A DNA stretch of 64,000 bases from Anadara kagoshimensis (taxonomy: Eukaryota > Mollusca > Bivalvia > Arcoida > Arcidae): positions 23,061,534-23,125,533 of the forward strand of contig CM037874.1 of NCBI GenBank assembly GCA_021292105.1, read 5' to 3'. Positions 45,401 to 50,434 of this stretch are shown piece by piece (within the stretch, counting starts at the first letter, position 1; every line of letters begins with the position of its first letter). The notes below the pieces were generated by a model that was not told the DNA's origin, searched no databases, and worked only from the letters and a program-made list of their open reading frames with translations. A program made the position numbers and the translations under genes.

Positions 45401-47713
45401 CATATATTTTTTATAGGTTGAGCGAGTGTACAGTACAGGGGCCAGAGAAATCTTGTTTTCTAATGGTACAAGGAAGGAGATATCAGCTGATGGTCAGTCT
45501 ATTGTCGTATCTTTCTTCAATGGAGACGTAAAACAGATGATGCCAGACCAAACAGTCGTATGTATCTAGTAAAACCATCATGTTATAACATGATTACCAC
45601 ATGTAACAGTCGTATGTATCTAGTAAAACCATCATGTTATAACATGATTACCACGTTTCGGAGAAAAGTCAGGGATTTTATATTTTTTAAAGATCAGAGA
45701 AATTACAAAAATGTCGAGAAATTTAAAAAATTACGAAAATTTCAAGGAATTTTTTATATATCTTTTTATACATGTATTTCATTCTCAAAAAGTTGTGGCC
45801 TTTTAAAATTTAATCATGTTAATTCTTATCCAGCCTACTCCTCCCACACTACTGAACAGAGAAGGACATATTATTGACTAGAGCTGTAGGTTTTGTTTCC
45901 CTTTCAATGACAATATGAAAAATGGAATTTTGCCGGTGAAGTTTTATGGGAAATTTTATAAGAGCATTAGCACAAACACATACTTTTTTCTTTGCCCTAA
46001 TCCACCTTTGTTACTTGTCATCTAGTTTATTATTAAAGAAGCCATTCCTTCTATGTTTTTCTTTGTAAATCAGTTGAATCGATTCATCACAATTTACATG
46101 TTAGTGCTTCACATTTGTTTTTTTCACAATACACCACAACACAAAACTTTTCATTTTCAATATTTTTTATCATTCTAAATTCATAATTCAAAGTGTCATA
46201 ATGATACAAATGAAATGATCTCTTCACCTTTGTTTGAAGAAAGCAACACCTAATGGTGAAATTAAGTATATTCAATATTTTTTATTTATTAATTTACAGA
46301 AATACTACTATGCAGAGGCACAAACAACTCACTCAACCTATCCTGATGGTTTAGAAATATTACAGTTTCCAAAGTAAGTTACATCTAATTTCATTTCACT
46401 TTATATTGCCTCAGGGATCAAGTGTTCTAAACCACTTTGCTATAGACTTATTTCCAGAATTTTGAATTTGTAAAAACAGCAATTCATATTTTTATTCTTA
46501 TGCAAAATAAGGCTATTGTTGTATTTACTTCTTAGAATTCAAGTCCAAGTCAATTATAAACATGAATATTATGTTTATGTAAATAAAATTTGATCTAAAA
46601 TGTGAGATGTATCTTAAAGTTATATGCAAATGTGTTGGCAAGAGGTTGATATGTGACTGGATATAACTTTCTTAATATTATTCCCTACAGGGAAAATCCA
46701 TTTGAAAATGACAATATAAAGTAAGCTCTTTGTCAATATTTCGGCTTTACAGCCTTTATCAAGACACTGATAATTTTAGTGACTGGATAGCTTGGTTGAT
46801 AGAGCATCCTGCTAGTATTGGGAAGGTTCCAGGTTCAAATCCTAGTTTGGTCACTGGATTTTTCCCATTTCTGTAACATGATGATATAGTTTAGATAGTT
46901 ATTTTCTTTTTTATTCCTTCTCAAATGTCTTCTATGTTATAGTAATCAGGTGGAAAAACATTATCCTGACGGAACAAAAGAAATCACATTTCCTGATCAA
47001 ACAATCAAATATTTATTTCCAAATGGCTCGGAGGAGAGTATATTTCCAGATGGAACAGTTATCCGAATTGACAAAGCTGGAGACAAAACCATGGAGTTCC
47101 CTAATGGTCAGAGAGAAATACATACACAGGAATACAAGGTAATTAGTGTTTGTAAAATGAAATGTCTTGTTGAGAAGCACATTTTGGAGTCGCAGGAAAA
47201 TTTATTAGTATTACTGTACAGGGGTTTTCTTGGTGAAAGATTGAAAATTTAGCCTGGGATTTCTGCCTCTTTAACTCTGCCACTTCACTTATTGTCACAC
47301 TATGCAAAATCTATGCTGAAGTCTCAAAAACCATTTCTTCTTTGTTTTTCTTTATAAGCCTCCCACGATTTATTGCCAAACCTCTTTATGCATGCCAAAA
47401 TTTGTCTGAACAAATGGTGGGCATAAATCGAGGTTTCACTGTAAAATTTGATCTCTTGTTTAAAAACACTTTCTGGATTTACATATCAATTAATTAGTAT
47501 GTAGCTATAAGTATTTTTCACTTCTCGCTGATGGACTCATGTATACATGCATACATACTCACTGTAACCTTGCTTGTTTTCCAGAGGCGAGAATACCCAG
47601 ATGGCACGGTGAAGACAGTGTACCCAGACGGTAGACAGGAAACACGATATTCAAATGGTAGAATACGAGTCAAAGATCGTGATGGAAATATAATTATTGA
47701 CAGACGATGTTAG
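13279..47713 (+). CDS. CENPJ: CENPJ / CPAP (SAS-4) centriolar assembly protein, complete gene
   Basis: This is the centriole scaffold that binds tubulin and sets centriole microtubule length, with its C-terminal G-box binding STIL/Ana2. The coding exons join in phase at GT-AG borders: 13279-13618, 14290-14487, 16159-16322, 17308-17553, 18562-18885, 19705-19753, 21300-21355, 26917-27123, 28809-29219, 29690-29824, 33507-33577, 34094-35087, 38438-38592, 38812-38914, 41320-41413, 41916-42092, 42763-42901, 43950-44340, 44860-45010, 45417-45557, 46300-46373, 46943-47138 and 47585-47713 (TAG). The product is about 1,647 residues, longer than the roughly 1,340 of human CPAP, mainly through acidic and polar linkers. 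Order: Gln-rich helix (about 115-175), acidic region (365-415), [12 protein letters not shown] (about 442), [15 protein letters not shown] (about 475), acidic Ser-rich region (760-830), coiled coil (1066-1245), G-box (1458-1640). Two exons (34094-35087, 38812-38914) contain one-base frame breaks, probably assembly errors. The identity is certain from the G-box; individual exon borders are inference from phase and splice consensus. Confidence 0.95.
13975..14030. repeat. short ATATTGCAAT tandem repeat
   Basis: Five copies of ATATTGCAATAT-like palindromic words lie in the first CENPJ coding intron. Small and of no evident function. Confidence 0.7.
14290..14487 (+). CDS. CENPJ: CENPJ exon 2, Gln-rich coiled-coil segment
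   Basis: It is phase 1 in and out and encodes [20 protein letters not shown], then a run rich in Gln, Leu and Lys ([19 protein letters not shown]). This corresponds to the N-terminal helix of CPAP-family proteins. The intron that follows starts with three tandem copies of a roughly 50-bp dispersed-repeat segment. Confidence 0.9.
14515..14745 (-). repeat. dispersed repeat with three tandem 50-bp copies
   Basis: ACAAACATACCAATCCATGC then CCAAACCACAATCCCAGAG repeats three times, followed by AACTTGCACCAGAGAAGTGAG. The same succession (CAATCACAAAGCAAAGTAAA, GTGAACTTCCCCTAGGGAAG) recurs once at 44440-44580, so it is a dispersed family partly amplified here. Confidence 0.7.
15222..15524. mobile_element. 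MITE with about 35-bp inverted ends
   Basis: Left end TAAGGCCTAAAAAAAATATG then TGTGGGTCCGCTAAC; right end GTTAGCGGAAACACACATAT then TTTTTTTTTGGCCTAA. The interior has no coding capacity. Confidence 0.75.
15638..15905 (+). mobile_element. family B MITE (AACATTGACCTGTC ends), diverged copy
   Basis: Left CAGCATTGACCTGTCTGCTT, then GATCTTTCATC, and right AAAGGTCAAACAGACAGG are inverted with respect to each other. Clearer copies lie at 41015-41240, 49245-49502, 51113-51345, 53280-53465, 57165-57395 and 58525-59430. Confidence 0.65.
15897..16075 (+). repeat. dispersed AT-rich repeat, copy 1
   Basis: The series TGTTTCCATTCCTGGTAGCC, AATTTCTGAGAAATTCTTTC, TATTTTCACAAATTT and GGAAACCTAGT recurs in the same order at 30018-30195 and in reverse at about 7628-7760. 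Confidence 0.7.
16159..16322 (+). CDS. CENPJ: CENPJ exon 3, Gly/Thr/Ser-rich linker
   Basis: The acceptor ATTATCAG and donor CACAG|GTAAAT frame 164 bases in phase 1 to 0. The product ([20 protein letters not shown] onward) is a low-complexity polar linker without recognised motif. A (CT)n microsatellite begins 15 bases after the donor. Confidence 0.85.
16340..16374 (+). repeat. (CT)n microsatellite
   Basis: About 17 uninterrupted CT units just downstream of a CENPJ exon donor, followed by CT-rich imperfect sequence to about 16540. Confidence 0.95.
17308..17553 (+). CDS. CENPJ: CENPJ exon 4
   Basis: Exactly 82 codons in phase 0, from TTTTAACAG to TTT|GTAGGT. It reads [20 protein letters not shown] and ends [12 protein letters not shown]. 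The basic C-terminal end lies ahead of the tubulin-binding region. No catalytic motif is expected. Confidence 0.88.
17600..17945 (+). mobile_element. diverged family A MITE with an internal duplication
   Basis: ACAGTTAAACCTGCTAAAGT at the left and GGTGGTCTATC ... GGGTTTACTGTA at the right match the family A ends. Inside, a block starting TATATCAGAACCAAAAAGAA and ending CTTGTCTATATCCTCTAAGG is present twice (about 17778-17836 and 17850-17907). Confidence 0.6.
18130..18345 (+). repeat. dispersed repeat containing the single-copy precursor of the 23-bp satellite
   Basis: GGTAGTTTCCCCTGAGGAAA, ACTAGCAAATTAAATGTAGT, AGATATTGTAACAATTTAAC and GAGGATCTTAAGCTACTGCA match, in order, both flanks of the satellite at 39175-40330. 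Here the ATATTGTNACAAT word occurs once. Confidence 0.75.
18562..18885 (+). CDS. CENPJ: CENPJ exon 5, acidic low-complexity region
   Basis: Exactly 108 codons in phase 0. After [20 protein letters not shown] the sequence becomes an Asp/Glu tract (a run of six Asp, then [19 protein letters not shown]) encoded by GATGAT repeats. The tract is repeat-prone DNA and a likely site of length variation. Confidence 0.9.
19020..19206 (+). mobile_element. family C short element, copy 2
   Basis: It shares GGGTCGGCATGCTTGAATTA, CACGC, AAAAGAATGAAAACTC and GGCCAGTGTCGAAACATAAT with the copy at 40768-40956, and has the inverted ends GCTGGCCACGT / ATAGGCATGGCAGGTG. Confidence 0.75.
19705..21355 (+). CDS. CENPJ: CENPJ exons 6-7, [12 protein letters not shown] motif
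   Basis: Two mini-exons of 49 and 56 bases (19705-19753, 21300-21355) join in phase 1 to give [20 protein letters not shown] followed by RAEEEK. This is one of the most conserved N-terminal signatures of CPAP, where the animal consensus is also R-P-I ... G-G-K-K-T-F-E-E. Seeing it split cleanly over two short exons confirms the model. The intervening intron carries SINE-like repeats. Confidence 0.93.
19775..20085 (+). mobile_element. dispersed element starting TATACCCC, copy 1
   Basis: TATACCCCAGAAGAAGAGG, CTTCTGTCTGTCTGTC, CAGCAACTACTAGACACAGT, AGTATGAGGTCCCGTACAGC and AGTAGCTCACAGATTTCTTG appear in the same order at 33028-33455. Non-coding. Confidence 0.7.
20150..20520 (+). mobile_element. 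tRNA-derived SINE-like repeat
   Basis: A box-like TAGCTCAGGTGGTAGAGTGC and B box-like GGTTGAACCTC are spaced as in a tRNA promoter, followed by a non-tRNA body (AGCATTTAGAAATGAAAGTC) and a tail CTTGACTTGGATATAAAACC. Related copies lie at 51715-52050 and partly at 45035-45160 and 52130-52375. The arms do not pair as a tRNA, so it is not a tRNA gene. Confidence 0.75.
20521..21260 (+). repeat. degenerate SINE-tail fragments
   Basis: Successive blocks with CCACCATTCCTAAATTGACT, AATCTTGACTGGGGGTGTAA and CCATTACTCAACTC occur three times (about 20780, 20950, 21130). They look like stacked, decayed copies of the same repeat tail. Confidence 0.5.
21570..22310. mobile_element. dispersed repeat related to the array at 25170-26520
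   Basis: It shares TGGTACAAAAAACGTACAAG then TTTTAAAGTCG and GTGCCGTCA with the units at 25170-26520, and its left end ACAGGGGAAACGCCAA is present inverted at about 26485-26500. CpG content is higher than in surrounding sequence. No coding frame. Confidence 0.55.
22311..24360. other. AT-rich intronic sequence, nothing recognised
   Basis: No exon, RNA gene or clear repeat family was recognised on either strand. Only short ATGTATATACATGTA-type palindromes near 23900 stand out. Confidence 0.5.
24366..24413 (+). repeat. compound (CT)n(CA)n microsatellite
   Basis: A CT run followed directly by a CA run (ACACACACACACACACACAC) in the large CENPJ intron. Confidence 0.95.
24497..24681 (+). mobile_element. 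foldback MITE, family A
   Basis: Begins ACACAGTTAAACCTGTCTAT and ends GGGCAGGTTGGGCTGTA, with interior ATGAATAAAGAACAATTAGG as in the copy at 5419-5608. Same orientation, about 85 percent similar by eye. Confidence 0.85.
25170..26520. repeat. three to four tandem copies of a roughly 395-bp unit
   Basis: TACAAAAAACGTACAAGTTT starts at about 25374, 25778 and 26170. TTGGTTTTTTGCTTTTTTCA and GAAATCAGGTGCCGTCAGAA repeat with the same period. The block ends with GGCGTTTCCCCTGT, inverted relative to 21620. Open frames on the minus strand are the repeat read through and differ by frameshifts, so no gene is called. Confidence 0.8.
26917..27123 (+). CDS. CENPJ: CENPJ exon 8, microtubule/tubulin-binding motif
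   Basis: Sixty-nine codons in phase 0. Residues about 474-489 read [16 protein letters not shown], matching the conserved KRPFLKKGEGL-type motif of the tubulin-dimer-binding, microtubule-destabilising region (PN2-3) of CPAP; the paired Lys-Arg is the part known to matter for microtubule interaction. Here Ala replaces the usual Pro and Val the usual Glu, mild substitutions. The rest is basic and polar. Confidence 0.92.
27173..27558 (-). mobile_element. family A MITE interrupted by a second MITE
   Basis: Outer ends TACAGTTCAACCTGCCTTAA and TAGACAGGTTTGACTGTA belong to family A in reverse orientation. After GGGTCACC the element is interrupted at 27218 by another inverted-repeat element and resumes at 27428 (TTTATAAAGGCCAG). 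Confidence 0.88.
27218..27427. mobile_element. inner MITE with CpG-rich inverted ends
   Basis: Left end TACTGTAAATTGGGAAATTC then GCG; right end CGCGAAAATTTCCCAATATA then CAGTA. Interior repeats GCGAAAAT words. It is inserted in the family A element, with TA on both sides. A diverged relative may lie at 43085-43310. Confidence 0.88.
28010..28110 (-). mobile_element. partial family A MITE
   Basis: AGAGGTGACCCTCTATATAA and CACAGGTTAAACTGTATA match the right-hand half of family A. The left half is missing. Confidence 0.6.
28809..29219 (+). CDS. CENPJ: CENPJ exon 9, basic Ser/Lys-rich region
   Basis: The acceptor TTTTCACAG opens 137 codons in phase 0 to the donor GAG|GTAATA. It contains several Ser-Pro sites ([26 protein letters not shown]), plausible proline-directed kinase sites, and ends with [17 protein letters not shown], which leads into the conserved block of the next exon. 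Confidence 0.9.
29690..29824 (+). CDS. CENPJ: CENPJ exon 10, conserved [19 protein letters not shown] block
   Basis: Forty-five codons, phase 0. The sequence [19 protein letters not shown] then [15 protein letters not shown] follows the conserved CPAP pattern E-F-E-x-L-E ... N-S/A-S-F-x-S-N-S-S. Function of this block is not established in the sequence; conservation supports the gene call. Confidence 0.92.
29967..29982 (+). repeat. poly-C tract
   Basis: About 16 consecutive C followed by ACACACACAT. Intronic and prone to length error. Confidence 0.9.
30018..30195 (+). repeat. dispersed AT-rich repeat, copy 2
   Basis: Matches 15897-16075 in order: GTTTCTATTCCTGGTACCCA, AATTTCTGAGAAATTCTTTC, AAATTTTCACAAATTTCAG, GGAAACCTAGTT. 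Confidence 0.7.
30196..33010. other. intronic sequence with a possible large insertion
   Basis: CCCGCCATACCTCTTTT at about 32998 appears in reverse at about 30675 (AAAAGAGGTATGGCGGG), so the interval may be an element with related inverted edges. A SINE-like TTAGCTCAGTCGGTAGCG with GGGTTCAAATACC lies at 31103-31185 and a poly-C tract at 32499-32520. No protein was recognised. Confidence 0.35.
32499..32520 (+). repeat. poly-C tract of about 22 bases
   Basis: An uninterrupted C run in the intron. It creates spurious poly-Pro open frames. The exact length should be regarded as uncertain in any assembly. Confidence 0.9.
33028..33455 (+). mobile_element. dispersed element starting TATACCCC, copy 2
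   Basis: Colinear with 19775-20085, but with an internal duplication: the block from CAACTACTAAAGAC through GTATGAGGTCCCATA to CTTCCTGTTT occurs twice. It ends 50 bases before the acceptor of the CENPJ exon at 33507. Confidence 0.7.
33507..33577 (+). CDS. CENPJ: CENPJ exon 11
   Basis: A short 71-base exon ([20 protein letters not shown] then KKI), phase 0 in and phase 2 out, joining an Asp codon across to the exon at 34094. The acceptor has a long T tract (TTTTTTTTCAG). Confidence 0.88.
34094..35087 (+). CDS. CENPJ: CENPJ exon 12, long acidic exon with two compensating frame changes
   Basis: From TTTTTTCCAG the frame reads [20 protein letters not shown], then Ser/Glu/Asp-rich tracts ([21 protein letters not shown]), and reaches FDDEEEWG at a G5 run where a TGA follows at once. 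One base on, the frame continues [18 protein letters not shown]. It must shift back near the GGG at 34965-34967 to read [20 protein letters not shown] then [15 protein letters not shown] to the donor [22 protein letters not shown] is a strongly conserved CPAP segment, so the downstream part is real. Net frame is preserved. Confidence 0.88.
35221..35965. mobile_element. 745-bp element with inverted ends and an internal hairpin
   Basis: Ends AAATATTACATTTCTGATAG and CTATCAGAAATGTAATATTT are perfect 20-base inverted repeats. Inside, 35751-35879 is a near-perfect palindrome (TTACATTTCTGACAGGGTGC ... GCACCCTGTCAGAAATGTAA) with arms of about 60 bases. CpG-rich unique sequence around 35330-35660 carries no recognised protein. 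Confidence 0.85.
36455..37942 (+). mobile_element. dispersed element with about six 144-bp internal tandem copies
   Basis: It begins TTAGCTCACCTGAGCTATTG and ends AAGGCCCATGGGCCTCTTGT. Between about 36900 and 37915 the unit CAAAGGTCAAGGTCACAGAT, AAACTATAGACTTTTTGTAT, GGCATGTATATTAGAATATT, CATTTTGATATATGAAT repeats about every 144 bases (unit starts near 37051, 37196, 37340, 37483, 37628 and 37772). No ORF. Confidence 0.85.
38438..42092 (+). CDS. CENPJ: CENPJ exons 13-16, central coiled coil
   Basis: Exons 38438-38592, 38812-38914, 41320-41413 and 41916-42092 encode a long charged heptad region: [60 protein letters not shown] and [20 protein letters not shown]. The series [20 protein letters not shown] aligns with the equivalent F-E-K-Y ... 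P-D-K-K-E-R-E-E-I of vertebrate CPAP. This is the dimerisation coiled coil that precedes the G-box. The 103-base exon does not fit the flanking phases: one extra G at its start and one missing G at its donor (AAG|TAATTA) are needed to explain it. Confidence 0.9.
38655..38715 (+). repeat. (AAAT)n-type simple repeat
   Basis: AATAAATAAATAAATAAATA run within the short intron between two coiled-coil exons of CENPJ. Confidence 0.85.
39288..40283 (+). repeat. 23-bp satellite, about 43 copies
   Basis: The monomer ATATTGTCACAATATAACAT CAG repeats with almost no variation (A/G at one position, AAC/GAC at another). Each monomer contains the perfect odd-centred palindrome ATATTGT-C-ACAATAT, so single strands could form many short hairpins. 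It lies inside a CENPJ intron and is flanked by both halves of the dispersed repeat also seen at 18130-18345. Confidence 0.97.
40320..40712 (+). repeat. 96-bp tandem repeat, four copies
   Basis: Unit: TTTGCTATAATTGAGAACAT, AGGTTTCCAAATCTTAAATG, CAGAAGGTAGTTTTTAAAAA, ACTAACAAAATTACCACAAG, CAGGTACCTCTACAG. Copies are more than 95 percent alike. Each contains the palindrome AGTTTTTAAAAAACT. Confidence 0.95.
40768..40956 (+). mobile_element. family C short element, best-preserved copy
   Basis: Ends CGCCAGCCATGCC and GGCATGGCTGGCA are near-perfect inverted repeats; interior TGACGTCACTGACACTAGCA and TGATACCGTGATGGCGG match the other copies. Confidence 0.82.
41015..41240 (+). mobile_element. family B MITE
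   Basis: Ends ATAGGCAAACAACATTGGCC, TGTCTGCCTGACCTTTCATT and AAAGTGGACAGGTCAATGTT, GTCTGCCTATA are inverted copies of about 38 bases. It lies 80 bases upstream of the CENPJ exon at 41320. Confidence 0.88.
41555..41720 (-). mobile_element. diverged family A MITE
   Basis: GACCTGTCTTTATAAGGATC, GAGGCCAGTAAAATTTTATC, TATTTGAACCTCTATATAAG and GATGGCCTTAATAGA follow the reverse order of family A. Confidence 0.6.
42600..42730 (-). mobile_element. LINE remnant: reverse transcriptase C-terminal fragment
   Basis: On the minus strand the frame reads [20 protein letters not shown] then [19 protein letters not shown]. The pattern D-R-x-x-W-R-x-L-V followed by a short acidic tail is typical of the end of ORF2 in non-LTR retrotransposons. 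The fragment lies just upstream of the CENPJ exon at 42763. Confidence 0.7.
42763..45010 (+). CDS. CENPJ: CENPJ exons 17-19, linker to the G-box
   Basis: Exons 42763-42901, 43950-44340 and 44860-45010 join in phases 1, 2 and 0. They encode a Gln-rich start ([20 protein letters not shown]), an Asn/Ser/Pro-rich disordered middle ([19 protein letters not shown]) and a Ser-rich end ([17 protein letters not shown]) leading to [11 protein letters not shown], the first strand of the G-box. Low complexity makes alignment with other CPAPs weak here, but phases fit throughout. Confidence 0.88.
43085..43310 (+). mobile_element. possible diverged copy of the GCGAAAAT-end MITE
   Basis: TACTGTAAATCAGGAAATTT, TATTTTCGCATAAATTGGC and GAGGCGAAAATAAAACTTTT resemble the left half of the element at 27218-27427. 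Confidence 0.45.
44440..44580 (+). repeat. dispersed repeat, second copy of the 14515-14745 family
   Basis: Shares CAAAGCAAAGTAAAAAC and GTGAACTTCCCCTAGGGAAG then TGAG, GGTGCTC, CTGGAA with the other copy, without the tandem amplification. Followed to about 44790 by minus-strand SINE-tail sequence. Confidence 0.6.
45035..45160 (+). mobile_element. SINE-like fragment
   Basis: CTTGGTAGAGTGCTCGCTTC, ATGTGGGAGGTCATGTGTTC and GAACCCTGGCTGGGATCTGA correspond to the A and B box region of the SINE at 20150-20520. Confidence 0.65.
45417..47713 (+). CDS. CENPJ: CENPJ exons 20-23, TCP10 C-terminal / G-box domain
   Basis: Exons 45417-45557, 46300-46373, 46943-47138 and 47585-47713 encode the single continuous beta-sheet domain of T-complex protein 10 / CPAP, which binds a Pro-rich motif in STIL/Ana2. 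The strand repeats are plain: [103 protein letters not shown], then [12 protein letters not shown] and TAG. The match to vertebrate CENPJ is close and colinear, including the final G-R-I-R-V-K-D. A 54-bp duplication carries the donor of exon 20 (see 45551-45658). Confidence 0.97.
45551..45658 (+). repeat. 54-bp tandem duplication carrying the exon 20 splice donor
   Basis: AACAGTCGTATGTATCTAGT, AAAACCATCATGTTATAACA, TGATTACCAC occurs at 45551 and again at 45605 with one or two changes. The first seven bases are the end of the CENPJ exon and the next bases its donor, so the intron starts with an intact copy of its own donor site. Confidence 0.95.
46775..46860 (+). mobile_element. tRNA-like SINE head
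   Basis: GGATAGCTTGGTTGATAGAG and GGTTCCAGGTTCAAATCCTA look like A and B boxes of a tRNA promoter. The flanks do not form an acceptor stem, so a SINE head is favoured over a tRNA gene. Confidence 0.6.
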
Positions 47714-48439
47714 GCAGGAAATTCAAATGTGGAAATCCAAGTCAGATAATTGACGGGCCATGTAAGGAAGGGAACCAGGCACTTTACCGATGGAGTACAA
47801 GTCAAAGACATTGACAGAATCCATGTGAAGGCAGCGTTACAGGTAGTGAGACATTGGCAGAATCTGTGTCTTAAGACTATAAAGGCAGCATTATAAGTAG
47901 TGCAAAAACCTATCTGATATTTTGTGGATGCAAGGCAAGAAACCTAATATTATGGACTGAATACCATACAGTATTAAATGTATTGCAGTCCAGTTACTCC
48001 TGCGTCAGAACTTCAGATTTGTAATGGTATAACAAGAAATATTCGGCTCAAAACAAGACCATTCAGTTGTGCAGAAAAGCTGATCTTACTGAAAACTAGA
48101 CGAGGACCTTTATTAATGCACATTGGAAACAAGAGGAGGAAATTTGTTTCTGCAGAAACGTTTATCACTATGGAAACAATAGGACTTTTATCTTTGCAGA
48201 GAATCAAATTGTCATGACAAACCAGCAGTCTCCTGATTTAATGTCATGTGTATGTAATAATGTGCAAGTCTGTTGCAAACAATTTTACAACTGAGGTAAA
48301 TTCTCATATGGTTTTGTGATAGAGTAAAGCCCAAGGCAGTGGCCATCTCAGTAAAGTAGTCACCTGTTTCTAACGGTCTGTCTGAGTCAGTCCCTGGCAT
48401 TTTTAAACAACCTAAAATGTTTCCAAATTTGTCTAATAC
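47714..48439 (+). other. CENPJ: CENPJ 3' UTR, end not fixed
   Basis: Unique, non-repetitive sequence follows the TAG stop. An ATTAAA at 47973-47978 is a possible weak polyadenylation signal; no AATAAA was noticed in the next 2 kb. Short open frames on both strands here have no support. Confidence 0.45.
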
Positions 48440-48705
48440 CAGGCCCCGGTTTCACAATCATTCCTTAGCTAAGATTTTCCTTAACTTAAATTTAGCAAAT
48501 TTTGGTAATCTCTTTTTGGAACTGTTGATGAATATATTTGTCAAAACTAATGCAGATGTTTTAATCTTGAGCTGATCTTAAAAATAACACCTTAAATTCC
48601 TGAATATCTTAAAGATTAACAAAATTATAAAGATTTGAAGTTTTGTCAGATTTAAGTTAAGGAAAATCTTAACCAAGAAATGATTGTGAAACTGGGTCCA
48701 GTAAC
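48440..48705. mobile_element. family D MITE (CCGGTTTCACAATCATTCCTTA ends), copy 1
   Basis: Left GGCCCCGGTTTCACAATCAT, TCCTTAGCTAAGATTTTCCT; right AGGAAAATCTTAACCAAGAA, ATGATTGTGAAACTGGGTCC. The two are inverted repeats of about 50 bases. Other copies at 56119-56387 and 56645-56880. Confidence 0.88.
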
Positions 48706-49244
48706 AAAATCCCTTTAAATTTAAAAAAAAACATCAAGAAATAATGTACAGTAGTACATATATTTTTAGCTTGCCTGCACAAAATGCAAAAGAGCTTATT
48801 GTCATACTCCAAGCACCTGCGTCAACATCCTATGTAAAGTTTATGGGTCAACATCTATAAAATGATGCATCCATGTACATATGCGAGCTGTCTTGTGGCA
48901 TGTTTCCCCTCTTGGTATTTGATACCATGGTCATGTATGTTAGAGTTTGGCAATGTGTATGGTGATTTAATTTTTACATCAGGATTATTGTATAACAGAT
49001 AATGTCTGATAAAGTATGATAATGTTTTGTTTGCCAGTGGGGTAATTGGTGCCTAGGTTCGGTACTTGAAGGTTTGCCAAATTCAAACAGGGTTGTTGTA
49101 GCAACTAAAGCCAGAAAATTGTGACTATGTCACAACCACACATTGTTATATTAACAATATCTGTTTATAGGATCAGGCTTCACCCTTTGTTTATAAACAT
49201 TTCCATCAGATTTTGAATGCCTTGTACCAAGATAACATATTTAT

Positions 49245-49502
49245 AGGTAAACAACATTGACCTGTCCATTTGACCTTTGATTTAAATATTTATCGTGGAT
49301 CAGTTTATATATGTGTCAGAAACTCAGGTGTCCATTTCGTCTACTACATCACGAGTGATAATCACTTCATTGATGAGCCATGTCCACTGTATTTGTATTA
49401 ACTTGAATCCTAACACTACTCATGTATTGGATGGACCCTTCTATATGACTATTCCTAATGTAAGGTCAAGGGGACAGGTCAATGTTGTTTACCTATACAT
49501 GC
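49245..49502 (+). mobile_element. family B MITE
   Basis: ATAGGTAAACAACATTGACC, TGTCCATTTGACCTTTGATT at the left; AAGGTCAAGGGGACAGGTCA, ATGTTGTTTACCTATA at the right. Interior AATCCTAACACTACTCATGT is the family core. Confidence 0.88.
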
Positions 49503-49859
49503 AGATCTGAAGAGTACCACCATAAATCATTTTTTGTCATATTTTTTTCATTCATAAAAATCGTTTTTGTTTGTTTTTATCTTCAAATATTTACATATTG
49601 AATCAATGGTGCTATTTGTAATTTTAAACAAATTTCATTGATATTTTTTTATGCTTAAAGATCTGTGAAATTCTCATTTCATTCTGCTGTCACTTTATCA
49701 ACACAATGTTTGTTTAAAAAAACTTGTGTGGTACCGGTAATATTAAAGGGTGTTTTTGTATTATTTTGGGTACTTGATGTTGATCAATCATTTATTGTAA
49801 GTTACTTTTCTGCTGACATTTTTATCCTTCTAGGGACATTTCATGTTATGTTAGTTATT

Positions 49860-50125
49860 ATACCCCCGCAAACTAGTTTGAGGGGGGTATATAGAAAATA
49901 CCATGTCTGTCTGTCCATCTGTCTGTCTGTCCATCCATGTAAATTTTGTCTGGAACCATATCTCATCAATGCTTTGGACGACTCTCATGAAACTTCACAT
50001 AAATAATCTTCATGGTTCAAAGGTGTCATGACTTTCAACCAAGGTCAAATCGAAAAGGCAAAGGTCGCAGGAAATTTTTAAATGTTGGGGGCGGGGGTAT
50101 TTGGCTCTCAAGAGACCATTCTAGT
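49860..50125 (+). mobile_element. family E element (ATACCCCCGCAAACTAGTT), copy 1
   Basis: Shares TACCCCCGCAAACTAGTTTG, AACTTCACATAAATAATCTT, AACCAAGGTCAAATCG and CTCAAGAGACCATTCTAGTT with 50598-50872. (TCTG)n stands near its start. Confidence 0.75.
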
Positions 50126-50434
50126 TTTTTATTTGCAACATTCTGCTTGGAAAACGAAAATCATTGACATTTATACATTCACACCCAGTGGAACATGGAA
50201 TGATTTAAAATGCAATGCAAATAGACAATTTCAATGTTAGTTGTGGAATGATAAGGTTGGAGTAGAAAAAGTAGAGTGATGGTGTTTTAAGATCCAAATA
50301 AGATTCTGTCACTAATTTCAGGGTGGTCAGTTTAAGGAAGGTGGAGGAAACCTGAGTGTCTGGAGAATCCACCAGCCTTCAGTAAGTGAACTGACAAAAA
50401 ATGTCTCAAACTGGGAAATAGGGTATGATACACA

